DNA from: Porphyromonas asaccharolytica DSM 20707
GTDB lineage: Bacteria > Bacteroidota > Bacteroidia > Bacteroidales > Porphyromonadaceae
Direction: 5' to 3'
Length of the DNA stretch: 64,000 nucleotides
NCBI RefSeq assembly: GCF_000212375.1
Contig: NC_015501.1
Coordinates: 868,001 to 932,000, forward strand
Position 1 is the first letter of the stretch, and each line of letters begins with the position of its first letter. Below, piece by piece: positions 32,340 to 41,873 of the stretch. Below the pieces are notes generated by a model that saw only the letters and a program-made list of their open reading frames with translations, made no database searches and had not been told where the DNA came from. The position numbers and the translations under genes were made by a program.

Positions 32340-34297
32340 TGATATCCGTTCAAGACCTTACGGTAGACTTTGGTAAGCAACTTCTCTTTGACTCGATCAA
32401 CTTTGTCATCAGCAAGGGCGAGCGAGTCGCACTCGTCGGGCATAACGGGGCGGGTAAGTCAACCTTGATGAAGATCCTCGTCGGCATTGAACAACCGACG
32501 AGTGGTGCCGTCAGCCGTCCCCGAGACCTCTCCATAGGTTACCTGCCACAAGTCAAAGAGCTTGTCGACCACACCACGCTGCGTGCGGAGGTCGAGGAGG
32601 TCTTTAAGGATGTGCAGTCGCTCAATGATCAGTACGACCGTCTGAGCGAAGAGCTAGCGACACGCACCGACTACGACTCGCCCGAGTATCTAGAGCTGAT
32701 CGAGCGTCACGGACATCTCACCGACCTGATACAGATGCACCACCCGTCGCAGTACCTTGCCGAGATGGAGCGCACGCTCCTCGGGCTAGGCTTCGAGCGG
32801 AGCGACTTCGACAGACCGACGCGTGAGTTCTCCGGCGGGTGGCGTATGCGTATCGAGCTGGCTAAGGTGCTGCTGAGCAATCCCGATCTGCTCCTCCTCG
32901 ATGAGCCAACGAACCACCTAGACATCGAGTCCATCGACTGGCTCGAGCACTTCCTCATCGCCCGTGGAGTCACGCTCCTGCTCGTCTCGCACGACCGTAC
33001 CTTCCTCGACAACGTCACCAACCGCACCATCGAGATCGAGCTGGGACGCATCTACGACTACAAGACTTCCTATAGCCACTACGTCACGCTACGTGAGGAG
33101 CGCCTGGAGCAGCAGAAGCGAGCTTACGAGAATCAGCAGAAGAAGATCCAAGACATCGAGTCCTTTGTCGAGCGCTTTCGCTATAAGCCGACGAAGAGCG
33201 CACAGGTGCAGAGTCGCATCAAGCAGCTAGACAAGATCGAGGAGATCGAGCTCGACGAGATAGACACACGGCACATCAACTTCACCTTCCCGATGGCAGG
33301 GCGCAGTGGCGACTATCCAGTCATCATCGAGGATCTGGACAAGAGCTACGGCTCTCTCTCGGTGCTACGAGGCGTCTCGATGACTATCAAGCGTGGCGAA
33401 AAGGTCGCCTTCGTTGGGAAAAACGGCTCTGGCAAGTCAACCCTCATGCGCTGCATCATGGGACAAGAGGAGTACACCGGCAAGCTTCAGATAGGGCATG
33501 GCGTAGAGATCGCTTACTTCTCTCAGAATAGAGCGCAGGAGCTGCCAGCTGATCAGACGATCCGTGACGCTATCGATAGCTTGGCGCGTGGCGATATACG
33601 ACTACATATTAATGATATGTTGGGTGCCTTCCTCTTTGGCGGAGAGGTGGCCGACAAGCCCATCAGCGTACTCAGTGGTGGCGAGCGCGCTCGTGTCGCT
33701 ATCATGCAGATGCTCCTAGAGCCTGCCAACCTGCTCATCCTCGATGAGCCGACAAACCACTTGGACATCCGAACCAAAGAGATCCTCAAGCGTGCCATCG
33801 CAGCCTTTCCAGGAACCGTCATCGTTGTCTCGCACGACCGCTACTTCCTCTCTGGGCTCGTGGATCGCATTTTCTCCTTCAGTCATGGAGCCGTACGCGA
33901 GTGTATGGACGGTCTCGACGGCTATCTAGCTACCCTTCATGAAGAGCTAAACCAACAGCCTTCAACCAACAGCCAACAGCTAACAGCCAATAGCCAATCG
34001 CCAACGGCTAACAATCCGCAGCCAACAGCCAAAGTCCAGCCCCAGCTCGACTACCAGCAGCAGAAAGAGCAGCAGAAGCGCTTGCGCACCCTCCGCCGCA
34101 CCGCCGAGAGTCTTGGTGAGCAGTTGGAGCAACTTAAGAAAAGCCTTGCTGAGCTAGAGCAGCAGATCGCCACGGCAGCCACCCCGCAGCTCATCGATCA
34201 GTACACCCTGGTCAACAAAAAGATCCAAGAGATCACCCCTCAGTGGGAGGAAGCCGAGTTTGCCCTGATGGAGTACGAGGAGGAGATCCAACAGTAG
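32339..34297 (+). CDS. ABC-F ATPase (Uup/YheS-like) with two intact cassettes
   Basis: This 652-aa protein has cassette 1 with GHNGAGKST (34-42), FSGGWRMRIELA and [15 protein letters not shown], and cassette 2 with GKNGSGKST near 361, LSGGERARVAIM and LLILDEPTNHLD. Both sites are complete, unlike the ABC-F upstream. The interdomain linker is charged (EERLEQQKRAYENQQKKIQD). A C-terminal coiled coil (QQQKEQQKRLRTLRRTAESL) is reached through a Gln/Asn/Ser/Thr/Pro-rich spacer at residues 538-565, encoded by an 11-unit heptanucleotide repeat. Likely a ribosome-associated translation factor. It overlaps the TPR gene by 1 bp. Confidence 0.9.
   Translation: MISVQDLTVDFGKQLLFDSINFVISKGERVALVGHNGAGKSTLMKILVGIEQPTSGAVSRPRDLSIGYLPQVKELVDHTTLRAEVEEVFKDVQSLNDQYDRLSEELATRTDYDSPEYLELIERHGHLTDLIQMHHPSQYLAEMERTLLGLGFERSDFDRPTREFSGGWRMRIELAKVLLSNPDLLLLDEPTNHLDIESIDWLEHFLIARGVTLLLVSHDRTFLDNVTNRTIEIELGRIYDYKTSYSHYVTLREERLEQQKRAYENQQKKIQDIESFVERFRYKPTKSAQVQSRIKQLDKIEEIELDEIDTRHINFTFPMAGRSGDYPVIIEDLDKSYGSLSVLRGVSMTIKRGEKVAFVGKNGSGKSTLMRCIMGQEEYTGKLQIGHGVEIAYFSQNRAQELPADQTIRDAIDSLARGDIRLHINDMLGAFLFGGEVADKPISVLSGGERARVAIMQMLLEPANLLILDEPTNHLDIRTKEILKRAIAAFPGTVIVVSHDRYFLSGLVDRIFSFSHGAVRECMDGLDGYLATLHEELNQQPSTNSQQLTANSQSPTANNPQPTAKVQPQLDYQQQKEQQKRLRTLRRTAESLGEQLEQLKKSLAELEQQIATAATPQLIDQYTLVNKKIQEITPQWEEAEFALMEYEEEIQQ
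33952..34028 (+). repeat. 7-bp tandem repeat inside the ABC-F coding sequence
   Basis: Eleven consecutive heptads: CCAACAG, CCTTCAA, CCAACAG, CCAACAG, CTAACAG, CCAATAG, CCAATCG, CCAACGG, CTAACAA, TCCGCAG, CCAACAG. Because 7 is not a multiple of 3, the peptide repeats only every 21 bp, giving the low-complexity QQPSTNSQQLTANSQSPTAN spacer. The unit fits CYAAYNN, the complement of the intergenic TTAGNNN-like heptads. Confidence 0.85.
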
Positions 34298-34319
34298 TAA
34301 TTAGCCAGCCAACCGCCCC

Positions 34320-36176
34320 GTGAGACAATTCCTCAAGCTCTTCGGCAAGTATATCCGCCCTTATCGTCACTACGTAACAGGTGGCATCATTGCCAACATA
34401 CTCTCGGCGCTGCTCAACTTGCTCGCCTTCTCGCTCATCATGCCGATCCTGCGTATCCTCTTTGGCATGGATCAGACTACACCTGTCTACCAGGCGCTCG
34501 ACGGCATCAACTGGTTACGCCCCTCTGAGTGGAGCGTGGCGATAGACTATATCGTGGGCAATTTCAACTACTACGTCTACCAGCTCATCCAGCAGTACGG
34601 TCCTGCCCGCACGCTCCTCCTCCTTTGCATCTACCTCGTCGTCATGACACTCATCAAGGTTGGCGTCACCTATGGCGGCATCTATATGCTCGTGCCGATC
34701 CGCACAGGAGTAGTCAGAGATCTGCGCAATGAGTTCAATGCGAAGCTCCTCCGTCTGCCTATCTCCATGATCAGCGAAGAGCGCAAAGGTGACCTCCTCG
34801 CTCGCTTCTCAGGAGATGTCGCCGAGATCGAGTACTCCATCATCAACCTCTTAGAGAGTCTCATCAAGAACCCCATCCTCATCATCATCTACCTTGTGGC
34901 GCTTTTTGCGATCAGCTGGGAGCTCACCCTCTTCGTCCTCATTGTCCTGCCGATAGCCGGTTACGTCATGGGAGCCGTGGGCAAGCGACTCAAGCGAGAC
35001 AGCCTCGAGGGGCAAACGCAGTGGGGGAGACTCATGAGCATGGTCGAGGAGACCCTCTCGGGGCTGCGCATCATCAAGGCGTTCAATGCAGAGCAACAGA
35101 TCTCTCACCGCTTTACTAAAGCCAACGAACAGTATCGACGCACCATCTCGCAGGTCTATGCACGCCAAGGCCTAGCGCACCCCATGAGCGAGTTCCTCGG
35201 CACCACCGCCATTGCGATCATCCTTTGGTACGGTGGTAACTTGATCTTTGCGGGCAATAGCTCCATCACGGCCGATGCTTTCATCTACTACCTTGTAGTC
35301 TTCTACAGCATCATCAATCCCGCCAAAGAGCTCAGTCGTGCCTCCTACTCGATCCAAAAGGGACTAGCCTCGATGACTCGCATACAAACTATCCTCGACT
35401 ACCCCGAGCGCATCACAGATCCCGCGGAGCCGCTGCCCGTCACCTTCGAGCAGAGCATCTCTTACGAAGATGTCTCCTTCCGCTACGAAGAGCCGTGGGT
35501 GCTGCGCAACCTGTCGCTCACCATACCCAAAGGTCAAATGGTTGCGCTTGTGGGAGCATCGGGTGCTGGCAAGAGTACGCTTGTAGACCTACTTCCTCGC
35601 TTTTACGATGTCACCTCTGGGCGCATCACCATCGACGGCACCGACATACGACAGGTGCGGGCGAGCGAGCTAAGGGAGCTCATAGGCTATGTCAATCAGA
35701 CGCCGATCCTCTTCAACGATACGATACGCAATAACATCACCTTCGGCATGGAGCACCCCGTCAGCGATGAGGAGATACGCACCGCTGCCGAGGCAGCCAA
35801 TGCAACCGAATTCATCGACCAGCTCCCCGAGGGGTTTGAGTACAACATCGGTGACGGTGGTAGCAAGCTCAGCGGAGGTCAGCGTCAGCGACTTAGCATA
35901 GCACGAGCCTTGCTCAAGGACTCGCCCATCCTCATCCTCGATGAGGCGACCTCGGCACTCGACAACGTCTCCGAGCAACTAGTCCAGGAGGCTATCCAGC
36001 GTCTCGTCAGCGACCGCACCACCATCGTCATCGCCCACCGACTATCCACGATCATGCACGCTGACCTCATCTGCGTCATGCAGGAGGGGCAGATCGTCGA
36101 GCAGGGTACGCACACAGAGCTGCTAGAGCGCGGTGGACTCTATGCCCAGCTTTACCAGATACAGTTCAAAGAGTAA
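34320..36176 (+). CDS. MsbA-like ABC exporter (fused membrane and ATPase domains)
   Basis: This 618-aa half-transporter starts at GTG 34320 (MRQFLKLFGKYIRPYRHYV). The membrane domain at residues 1-350 has about six helices (GGIIANILSALLNLLAFSLI, LLLLCIYLVVMTLIKVGVTY, IIIYLVALFAISWELTLFVL, ILWYGGNLIFAGN). The ATPase domain has GASGAGKST near 412, LSGGQRQRLSIA near 517, Walker B ILILDEATSALD and the H-loop IVIAHRLST. Relatives export lipid A core (MsbA) or other lipophilic molecules. The substrate here is not known. It lies 22 bp after the ABC-F gene. The 265-bp gap that follows holds no gene that I can see. Confidence 0.88.
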   Translation: MRQFLKLFGKYIRPYRHYVTGGIIANILSALLNLLAFSLIMPILRILFGMDQTTPVYQALDGINWLRPSEWSVAIDYIVGNFNYYVYQLIQQYGPARTLLLLCIYLVVMTLIKVGVTYGGIYMLVPIRTGVVRDLRNEFNAKLLRLPISMISEERKGDLLARFSGDVAEIEYSIINLLESLIKNPILIIIYLVALFAISWELTLFVLIVLPIAGYVMGAVGKRLKRDSLEGQTQWGRLMSMVEETLSGLRIIKAFNAEQQISHRFTKANEQYRRTISQVYARQGLAHPMSEFLGTTAIAIILWYGGNLIFAGNSSITADAFIYYLVVFYSIINPAKELSRASYSIQKGLASMTRIQTILDYPERITDPAEPLPVTFEQSISYEDVSFRYEEPWVLRNLSLTIPKGQMVALVGASGAGKSTLVDLLPRFYDVTSGRITIDGTDIRQVRASELRELIGYVNQTPILFNDTIRNNITFGMEHPVSDEEIRTAAEAANATEFIDQLPEGFEYNIGDGGSKLSGGQRQRLSIARALLKDSPILILDEATSALDNVSEQLVQEAIQRLVSDRTTIVIAHRLSTIMHADLICVMQEGQIVEQGTHTELLERGGLYAQLYQIQFKE

Positions 36177-36441
36177 AGTCTCCCTTAGCCCGAGTTTCGT
36201 AGCAAAAACGAGTCCCGGGGAGCTTAGTTCCAATATTTGAGGAGGTGATAGCCGTAATTCGTTGAGTGTCAAGAATGGTCCTTCGCTGAGCGAGTCGGGT
36301 TAGTAGGGGAGACGACGAAAAGTCACGAGAGATAACCGAAGCGGTACGATCTCTCATAAGGTAGCTCCGATAAATTTGGATTTCTCTCGGTGGGTACTTG
36401 CGCAGATCTTCGAATGAGAACGTGTCACCTACGAAAAGGGA

Positions 36442-37641
36442 CTACGGGAGGGCCACCTTGTTGAGGATGCCCGTCAGGTAGGCGATTGCCAGCCCGTAGT
36501 TGGTCATAGGCACTTGCTGAGCCGTAGCGAGGTCTTGGCGAGAGACGAGCATGCGTCGGTTGAACATGCAGGCGCCGCAGTGGATGACGAGGTCATAGGG
36601 TGTAAGATCCTCGGGAAAGTCTCGCCCTGACACATGCTCGATGGTGAGCGTCTCGCCGATGCGTTTGCGTAGAAGGCGGGGCAGCTTGACCGTGCCAATA
36701 TCCTCGCCCTCAGGAGCGTGGGTGCAGGCCTCTGCGATGAGTAGACGACTGGAGGGAGTGAGCTGACCTATGGTAGCAGCGCCTGCGACAAGTCGCTGGA
36801 GATCGCCACGCTGGGCACTCATAAGGATAGAGAAAGAGGTGAGCCGACAACCCTCAGGGACTAGAGGCTCGACCGTGGCGAAGACTTGTGAGTCTGTGAT
36901 GATGAGCTGAGGCGGAGCTGCTAGCTGTGACAGTGCTGTGGGGAGCTGCTCTGGTGTGACACATAGGGCATGGCAACCTCTATCTAGTAGTGCACGAATG
37001 GTCTGCACCTGTGGCAAGATCAGTCGTCCTGCGGGGGCTGCGCTGTCTTGTGGCATCACGAGGAGTACGAGGTCGCCCGTCTGACAGAGATTCCCTAGGA
37101 GTGAGGGCGTCGGCTCGGACACGTTGTGCAGCGTCTGCTTGATCTTCTCAAGTAGTGTGTCGAGGCTCTCGTCATCGTTCTGACGAAGCGAAAGCGGAGC
37201 ATGACCGAAGCATTGCACGATCTCCTCTTGTCGCTCTAGCCAAGAGCTTTGCTCTGGCAAATCGGCACGAGCGATGATTGGGAGCGTCGGCACATTAGCC
37301 TTTCGCAAAGCTGCTATGATGGGCGTGTCGAGAGAATCTTCGCAACTGAGTAGGTAGAGAACTAGATCGGCAGAGCTCAGTGCTAGCTGCGTGACTCGCT
37401 GTCGCTCGGCTCCGAGGGGGGTGTCGTCGGCTAGCCCTGGAGTGTCGACCAGTAGAATGGGCCCCACGCTGGGCAGCTCGAAGAGCTTCTCCACGCTGTC
37501 GGTCGTGGTGCCAGCTTGGTCGGATACGAGCGACCGCTCTTGTCGTAGCAAGCGGTTGAAGAGCGTAGACTTGCCACTGTTTACTTGTCCTACGAGGAGC
37601 AGTCGCTTACGTTCGCTGGTCTCTCTTGCACTTGGTGTCAT
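36442..37641 (-). CDS. hydF: [FeFe]-hydrogenase maturation GTPase HydF
   Basis: This 399-aa scaffold assembles the 2Fe subcluster and delivers it to HydA. The GTPase domain has G1 GQVNSGKST at residues 17-25, G3 DTPGLAD near 62 and a Thr switch (GTTTDS). The C-terminal domain has the conserved His/Cys cluster ligands in VIHCGACMFNRR near residues 350-361. It is the last gene of hydA-hydE-hydG-hydF, 12 bp after hydG. Confidence 0.94.
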   Translation of the reverse strand: MTPSARETSERKRLLLVGQVNSGKSTLFNRLLRQERSLVSDQAGTTTDSVEKLFELPSVGPILLVDTPGLADDTPLGAERQRVTQLALSSADLVLYLLSCEDSLDTPIIAALRKANVPTLPIIARADLPEQSSWLERQEEIVQCFGHAPLSLRQNDDESLDTLLEKIKQTLHNVSEPTPSLLGNLCQTGDLVLLVMPQDSAAPAGRLILPQVQTIRALLDRGCHALCVTPEQLPTALSQLAAPPQLIITDSQVFATVEPLVPEGCRLTSFSILMSAQRGDLQRLVAGAATIGQLTPSSRLLIAEACTHAPEGEDIGTVKLPRLLRKRIGETLTIEHVSGRDFPEDLTPYDLVIHCGACMFNRRMLVSRQDLATAQQVPMTNYGLAIAYLTGILNKVALP

Positions 37642-37653
37642 ACTCTTTGTCCA

Positions 37654-39072
37654 TTAAAAGCGGAAGTCCCGCTCTCCCGCTTTGATCTGCTGGAGACGCT
37701 GCTGAGCAATGGCACGAACCCGCTCATTGGGGATCGTGGGGAGTTGCTGTGCGATCATCTCTAGTCCCAGCTCACGGGTTGTAGGTGAAGCGTAATCCTC
37801 TAGGTACTCCTGCAGTGTCAGAAGGGCATTAGGACCACAACAGTTAGAGATCTGACCACTCTTGCAGAGCGACATGAAGCGGTCACCAGTACGACCCTCG
37901 CGATAGCACGCGGTGCAGAAGCTCGGTATGTGTCCCTGCTGGAGAAGCCAGTAGACCACCTCATCGAGTGTGCGTGGATCGCTCACCTCAAACTGCTCTG
38001 AGTGGGCTGCCTCTGTCGTCTGCGCATAGCCTCCCACAGAGGTGCGGGAGCCTCCGCTGATTTGTGACACCCCTACGTGGAGAGCCTTCTGCCGTACGAC
38101 CTCACGCTCACGGGTCGAGACGATGATACCTGTGTAGGGTACTGCCAGTCGGGCTACTGCTATAATATGGAGGAAGGTGTCGTCAGGAATTGCCTCGGGG
38201 AAGGAGTCGAGCGAGATGTCATCAGCCGGACAGATACGTGGTACGCTGATCGTATGAGGACCTACGCCAAAGGTCGCCTCCAGATGCTCCGCATGCATCA
38301 TTAGCCCGACGAAGTCATAGCGATAGGTACTCAAACCAAAGAGCACCCCTAGCCCCACATCGTCGATGCCACCCTGCATCGCTCTATCCATCGACTCGGT
38401 GTGATAGGCGTAGTCACTCTTAGGACCTCTCGGGTGTAGCTCCTCGTAGTGCTCCTTGTGGTAAGTTTCCTGAAAGAGGATGTAAGTGCCGATTCCTGCC
38501 TCGTGAAGCATGCGATACTCTTCGATAGTGGTTGCGGCGATGTTGACATTGACACGACGGATAGCCCCATTCTTATGATGTATCGAGTAGATCGTTTGGA
38601 TCGACTCAAGGATATACTCGATCGGGTTGTTGCGTGGGTCTTCGCCCGCCTCGAGGGCAAGACGCTTGTGCCCCATGTCTTGTAGGGCAATCACTTCTTC
38701 CCGTATCTGCTCCTGGGTCAGCTTGTGGCGAGGAATGGTCCGGTTCTTAGCGTGGTAAGGACAGTAGACGCAGCCATTGATACAATAGTTAGAGAGGTAG
38801 AGCGGAGCAAAGAGTACAATGCGCTTACCGTAGAAGCGTAATTTGATCTGCTCAGCCAGTTGTGCCACTCGTTGTCGTGTCGCAGGATCCTCAGCGAGGA
38901 GGAGTACGGCAGCCTCTCGGTGATCTAGTCCATGCATCTCCGCAGCCTTGCGTAGGATATCGGAGATCATTTTCTCATCATCTTTGTGTTGTTCCGCATA
39001 GCGGAGGGTGTCGATGATTTCATCATGATTGATGAAGTCACAGGCATCGTGCGATTGCTTATTGTAACTCAT
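37654..39072 (-). CDS. hydG: [FeFe]-hydrogenase maturation radical SAM tyrosine lyase HydG
   Basis: This 472-aa enzyme cleaves tyrosine to make the CO and CN ligands of the H-cluster. The radical-SAM CX3CX2C motif is NYCINGCVYCPYH near residues 94-106. The HydG-type C-terminal accessory cluster region is present (SFCTACYREGRTGDRFM, with Cys-x2-Cys). It starts MSYNKQSHDACDFINHDEII and lies between hydE (12 bp upstream) and hydF (12 bp downstream). Confidence 0.95.
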   Translation of the reverse strand: MSYNKQSHDACDFINHDEIIDTLRYAEQHKDDEKMISDILRKAAEMHGLDHREAAVLLLAEDPATRQRVAQLAEQIKLRFYGKRIVLFAPLYLSNYCINGCVYCPYHAKNRTIPRHKLTQEQIREEVIALQDMGHKRLALEAGEDPRNNPIEYILESIQTIYSIHHKNGAIRRVNVNIAATTIEEYRMLHEAGIGTYILFQETYHKEHYEELHPRGPKSDYAYHTESMDRAMQGGIDDVGLGVLFGLSTYRYDFVGLMMHAEHLEATFGVGPHTISVPRICPADDISLDSFPEAIPDDTFLHIIAVARLAVPYTGIIVSTREREVVRQKALHVGVSQISGGSRTSVGGYAQTTEAAHSEQFEVSDPRTLDEVVYWLLQQGHIPSFCTACYREGRTGDRFMSLCKSGQISNCCGPNALLTLQEYLEDYASPTTRELGLEMIAQQLPTIPNERVRAIAQQRLQQIKAGERDFRF

Positions 39073-39084
39073 ACTTTCACTTGA

Positions 39085-40134
39085 TTAGCTAGAGGGAGCG
39101 TCTCCACGCCCCCAGTCTATTTTGTAACCTATCGTGTCAAGCTGTGCCTGTAGGAGGGCGACACCCTCGGCAGCCTCAGAGCCTGAGTAGGCTTTGTTGT
39201 TATAGAGAGCGTAGTCTGCTCTATGGTTTAATGGGGATAGATTGGGCATCACCACATTACATCCTGATCGTATGGCGGCTAGTCGCCCCTCAGGGTGGAG
39301 CGTCGCGACAGCTGTCGTGCCCGGGATCAGAGCCCGTGGATTGAGGAGCCGACAGAGGGCGAGAAAGCGAAGCGTCATCGACAAGCTCCCCGCAGGGTAG
39401 GTCCCTAGCGGTGTATCCTCATGAGGGATGAAGGGACCCACGCCGATCATCTCGGGCTGCAACTGGCGAATGAAGTCTAAGTCTTGCGCTAAGTGTGCCG
39501 TCGTCTGACCTGGTGAACCGACCATGATGCCCGTCCCCACTTGATAGCCGATCTGCTTGAGGTCCCGCAGGGCTTGTAGCCTATGCTCCTGCGCCATCGT
39601 GCTGGGGTGTAACCTTTGGTAGTGCTCCTGGTTGTAAGTCTCATGACGCAGCAGGTAGCGGTTAGCACCAGCTCGATAGAGTGCCTCGTACTCCTCACAC
39701 TCCATCTCTCCGAGTGAGAGCGTGATAGCGCACTCTGGATAACTAGATCGAATGCTACGCACGAGCGAGAGCAGACGCTCTCCCCGCCAATAGAGATCTT
39801 CGCCACCCTGTAGCACGAAGGTACGAAAGCCTATCTCGTATCCTCTTGCACAGGCCGACATCACCTCGTCGGCAGTAAGTCGATAGCGGGTGACATGCTC
39901 ATTACTAGAGCGTATACCACAATAGTAGCAGTCGTTGCGACAGATGTTTGATATCTCTACAAGACCTCTCAGATAGATCTTCCGCCCGAAATGCTGCTCT
40001 GCAATAGCCTCGGCACGCACCTGAAGCTCATGCTCGAGGTGCGTGTCGTTACTGTCTAATAGAGCTTTCAGCTCAGGGATGGAAGCTGCTGCTACTTGGT
40101 CTAGCGTATCACTCCTTCTCTTTATAGTTGGCAT
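39085..40134 (-). CDS. hydE: [FeFe]-hydrogenase maturation radical SAM protein HydE
   Basis: The start chosen is the ATG at 40134 (MPTIKRRSDTLDQVAA, 349 aa), overlapping the hydA stop by 26 bp. The longer frame to 40191 would overlap by 83 bp and adds an atypical Ser/Arg-rich stretch. The radical-SAM motif CRNDCYYCGIR (CX3CX2C) lies near residues 64-74, followed by the GGED motif (LQGGEDLYW) for SAM binding. It acts with HydG and HydF to build the diiron cofactor, probably the bridging dithiomethylamine. Confidence 0.92.
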   Translation of the reverse strand: MPTIKRRSDTLDQVAAASIPELKALLDSNDTHLEHELQVRAEAIAEQHFGRKIYLRGLVEISNICRNDCYYCGIRSSNEHVTRYRLTADEVMSACARGYEIGFRTFVLQGGEDLYWRGERLLSLVRSIRSSYPECAITLSLGEMECEEYEALYRAGANRYLLRHETYNQEHYQRLHPSTMAQEHRLQALRDLKQIGYQVGTGIMVGSPGQTTAHLAQDLDFIRQLQPEMIGVGPFIPHEDTPLGTYPAGSLSMTLRFLALCRLLNPRALIPGTTAVATLHPEGRLAAIRSGCNVVMPNLSPLNHRADYALYNNKAYSGSEAAEGVALLQAQLDTIGYKIDWGRGDAPSS

Positions 40135-41608
40135 AGGTGAGGTCGATTTTCTCCACCTCCTTGAGTAGCTGGCGACGACCAGCGAGTACATCGTTGAAGG
40201 CGCTCGGACCTGTTACGCAACCTCCGAGACAAGCCATCACCTCGACAAACTGCGTGTCCGCCTTGCCGCGCTTGCCGTAAGCCTTGAGCTTGGCGACGGC
40301 TTTCTTGTCCAGTCCTGCGATCTCCTCAGCAGTGAGACGACCTACGAAGTCCTTGTACTCCTCCGTATTGCTTAGATAGGAGATGACGGCATCCTTGACA
40401 CCGCCATTACGAGCGAAGGCGTGTGCCTCACGTACCGACTCGACGGTTGGTTTGTAGCCCTCTACCGTGTTGATGTCTATATCCAGTCCCTCTAGGATAG
40501 AGCCTAGCTCCTCAAAGGTAACCACCATATCGACATCCACGTTGGGACGCTTGATCTCCTTGCGCTTAGCCACACAAGGACCAAAGAAGACGATCTTGCT
40601 ATCGGGGTAAAGCTTGCGTGCACGCTCTGCCGTGTAGACCATCGGCGAGTGTGAGCTAGAGACAAAAGGCTTGAGCCCAGGAGCATGCTTATCCACCAGC
40701 TCGTAGAAGGAGGGACAGCACGAAGTGGTCATAAAGGCTTGACCAGCCTCGATCTTCTCCACAAGCTCCTTTCCCTCATGACTCACTGTGTCCATAGCTC
40801 CCTGAGCCACCTCGATGACATCGTAGAAGCCTATCTTCTTGATGGCTCCGTAAACCTGCTCACGGCTTGCCTTAAACTGACCTAGGATTGCTGGAGCCAC
40901 GATAGCTACGACTTGCTCGCCACGCTCTATAGCACCTAGTACGTCAAAGACTTGCGAGATCTCAAAGATCGCACCAAAGGGGCAAGCATTCAGACAAGAG
41001 CCACAATAGATGCACTTAGACTCATCTATATGCTCGATACCATCCTCGTCCTTGCTGATAGCACCCACGGGGCAAGACTCCTCGCAAGGCACGGGTATGT
41101 AGACGATCGCATGATAGGGGCAGTTCTTGTGGCACTGACCGCAGCTGATGCAGATTTCGTGATCGATCTGTGCCTGACCATTCTTCTTGAATGAGATACA
41201 GCTCTTCGGGCAGTTGCTCGAGCAGGCACGACTTACGCAGCCACGGCAGAGGTTAGACACCTCATAGTTGATCTGGACGCACGAGGTACAAGCCTCATCA
41301 ATGACGCAGAGGACATTCTCCTTAGTTGGCTGCGGACGGTGCAGTGCCGTGTGAGCGTACTCAGACAGCGGTGTCAGCTCATCCTGCTCATCTCGCATGT
41401 CAAAGCCTAGGAGAGGAAACATCTTATACTTCCATACAGCACGCTCCTTATGGGGGCAGCAACGTCCCAGCACATTGCGCTGCTTACGAGGGCTCAGTTC
41501 TAGAGGGATCCGATCTATCGTTTTAATCAATTGGTCTTGACGCCACCTAGCTACCATGGTGGAGAGGAGCTTATGGCGCACGATCATTACATTGTTTATA
41601 TAGGTCAT
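40109..41608 (-). CDS. hydA: [FeFe]-hydrogenase, monomeric, group B-like
   Basis: The 499-aa catalytic subunit interconverts protons and H2. Residues 100-215 carry a rich set of cluster cysteines (CTSC, CRGC, CISCGQCHKNC, CIYCGSCLNAC). H-cluster motifs are L1 TSCCPSF (295-301), L2 GPCVAKRKE (343-351) and L3 MACLGGCVTGPS near 462. The L1/L3 variants fit what I recall of group B enzymes of gut anaerobes. There is no NADH-binding or TAT signal, so it is cytoplasmic and probably ferredoxin-linked. It is the first gene of the hydAEGF operon, with a TATCTTTG box upstream. Confidence 0.92.
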   Translation of the reverse strand: MTYINNVMIVRHKLLSTMVARWRQDQLIKTIDRIPLELSPRKQRNVLGRCCPHKERAVWKYKMFPLLGFDMRDEQDELTPLSEYAHTALHRPQPTKENVLCVIDEACTSCVQINYEVSNLCRGCVSRACSSNCPKSCISFKKNGQAQIDHEICISCGQCHKNCPYHAIVYIPVPCEESCPVGAISKDEDGIEHIDESKCIYCGSCLNACPFGAIFEISQVFDVLGAIERGEQVVAIVAPAILGQFKASREQVYGAIKKIGFYDVIEVAQGAMDTVSHEGKELVEKIEAGQAFMTTSCCPSFYELVDKHAPGLKPFVSSSHSPMVYTAERARKLYPDSKIVFFGPCVAKRKEIKRPNVDVDMVVTFEELGSILEGLDIDINTVEGYKPTVESVREAHAFARNGGVKDAVISYLSNTEEYKDFVGRLTAEEIAGLDKKAVAKLKAYGKRGKADTQFVEVMACLGGCVTGPSAFNDVLAGRRQLLKEVEKIDLTYANYKEKE

Positions 41609-41666
41609 AGGGTCACGTTATGTTTCAGCTTTTGACCCTCACATAGGGCGGGGTCCAAACTCTCCA

Positions 41667-41674
41667 CAAAGATA
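41667..41674 (-). promoter_or_regulatory. -7 box of the hydAEGF operon
   Basis: CAAAGATA on the plus strand reads TATCTTTG on the minus strand, a TAnnTTTG match, about 60 bp upstream of the hydA ATG. Confidence 0.6.
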
Positions 41675-41795
41675 CGATTAATATCTCAATCAATCACTAT
41701 ATATTGCTAGTTCCACATGTCAAAATACCTTATTCTTGTGACTCTCTCATAGTAGAGCGACTAAGAGGGGGTGGCTATCCTATATCGATAGACGA

Positions 41796-41833
41796 AAAAG
41801 CAGAGAGCCTCACCCTCACGGGTGAAGCTCTCT
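41796..41833 (-). terminator. Terminator of the tRNA-Gln/Gln/Val cluster
   Basis: A 14-bp stem with one mismatch (41802-41815, AGAGAGCCTCACCC, with 41820-41833) and a 4-nt loop. On the minus strand it is followed by CTTTTTC (plus-strand AAAAAG at 41796-41801). It is about 40 bp beyond the 3' end of tRNA-Val. Confidence 0.8.
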
Positions 41834-41873
41834 CAGTTCTGTTCGAAAAGATGATTTGTCTAAAAAGAATTTG

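Noticed and set aside
36177-36441. Possible small gene between the ABC exporter and hydF
   Set aside because: No frame with a plausible start, promoter or protein-like composition was found.
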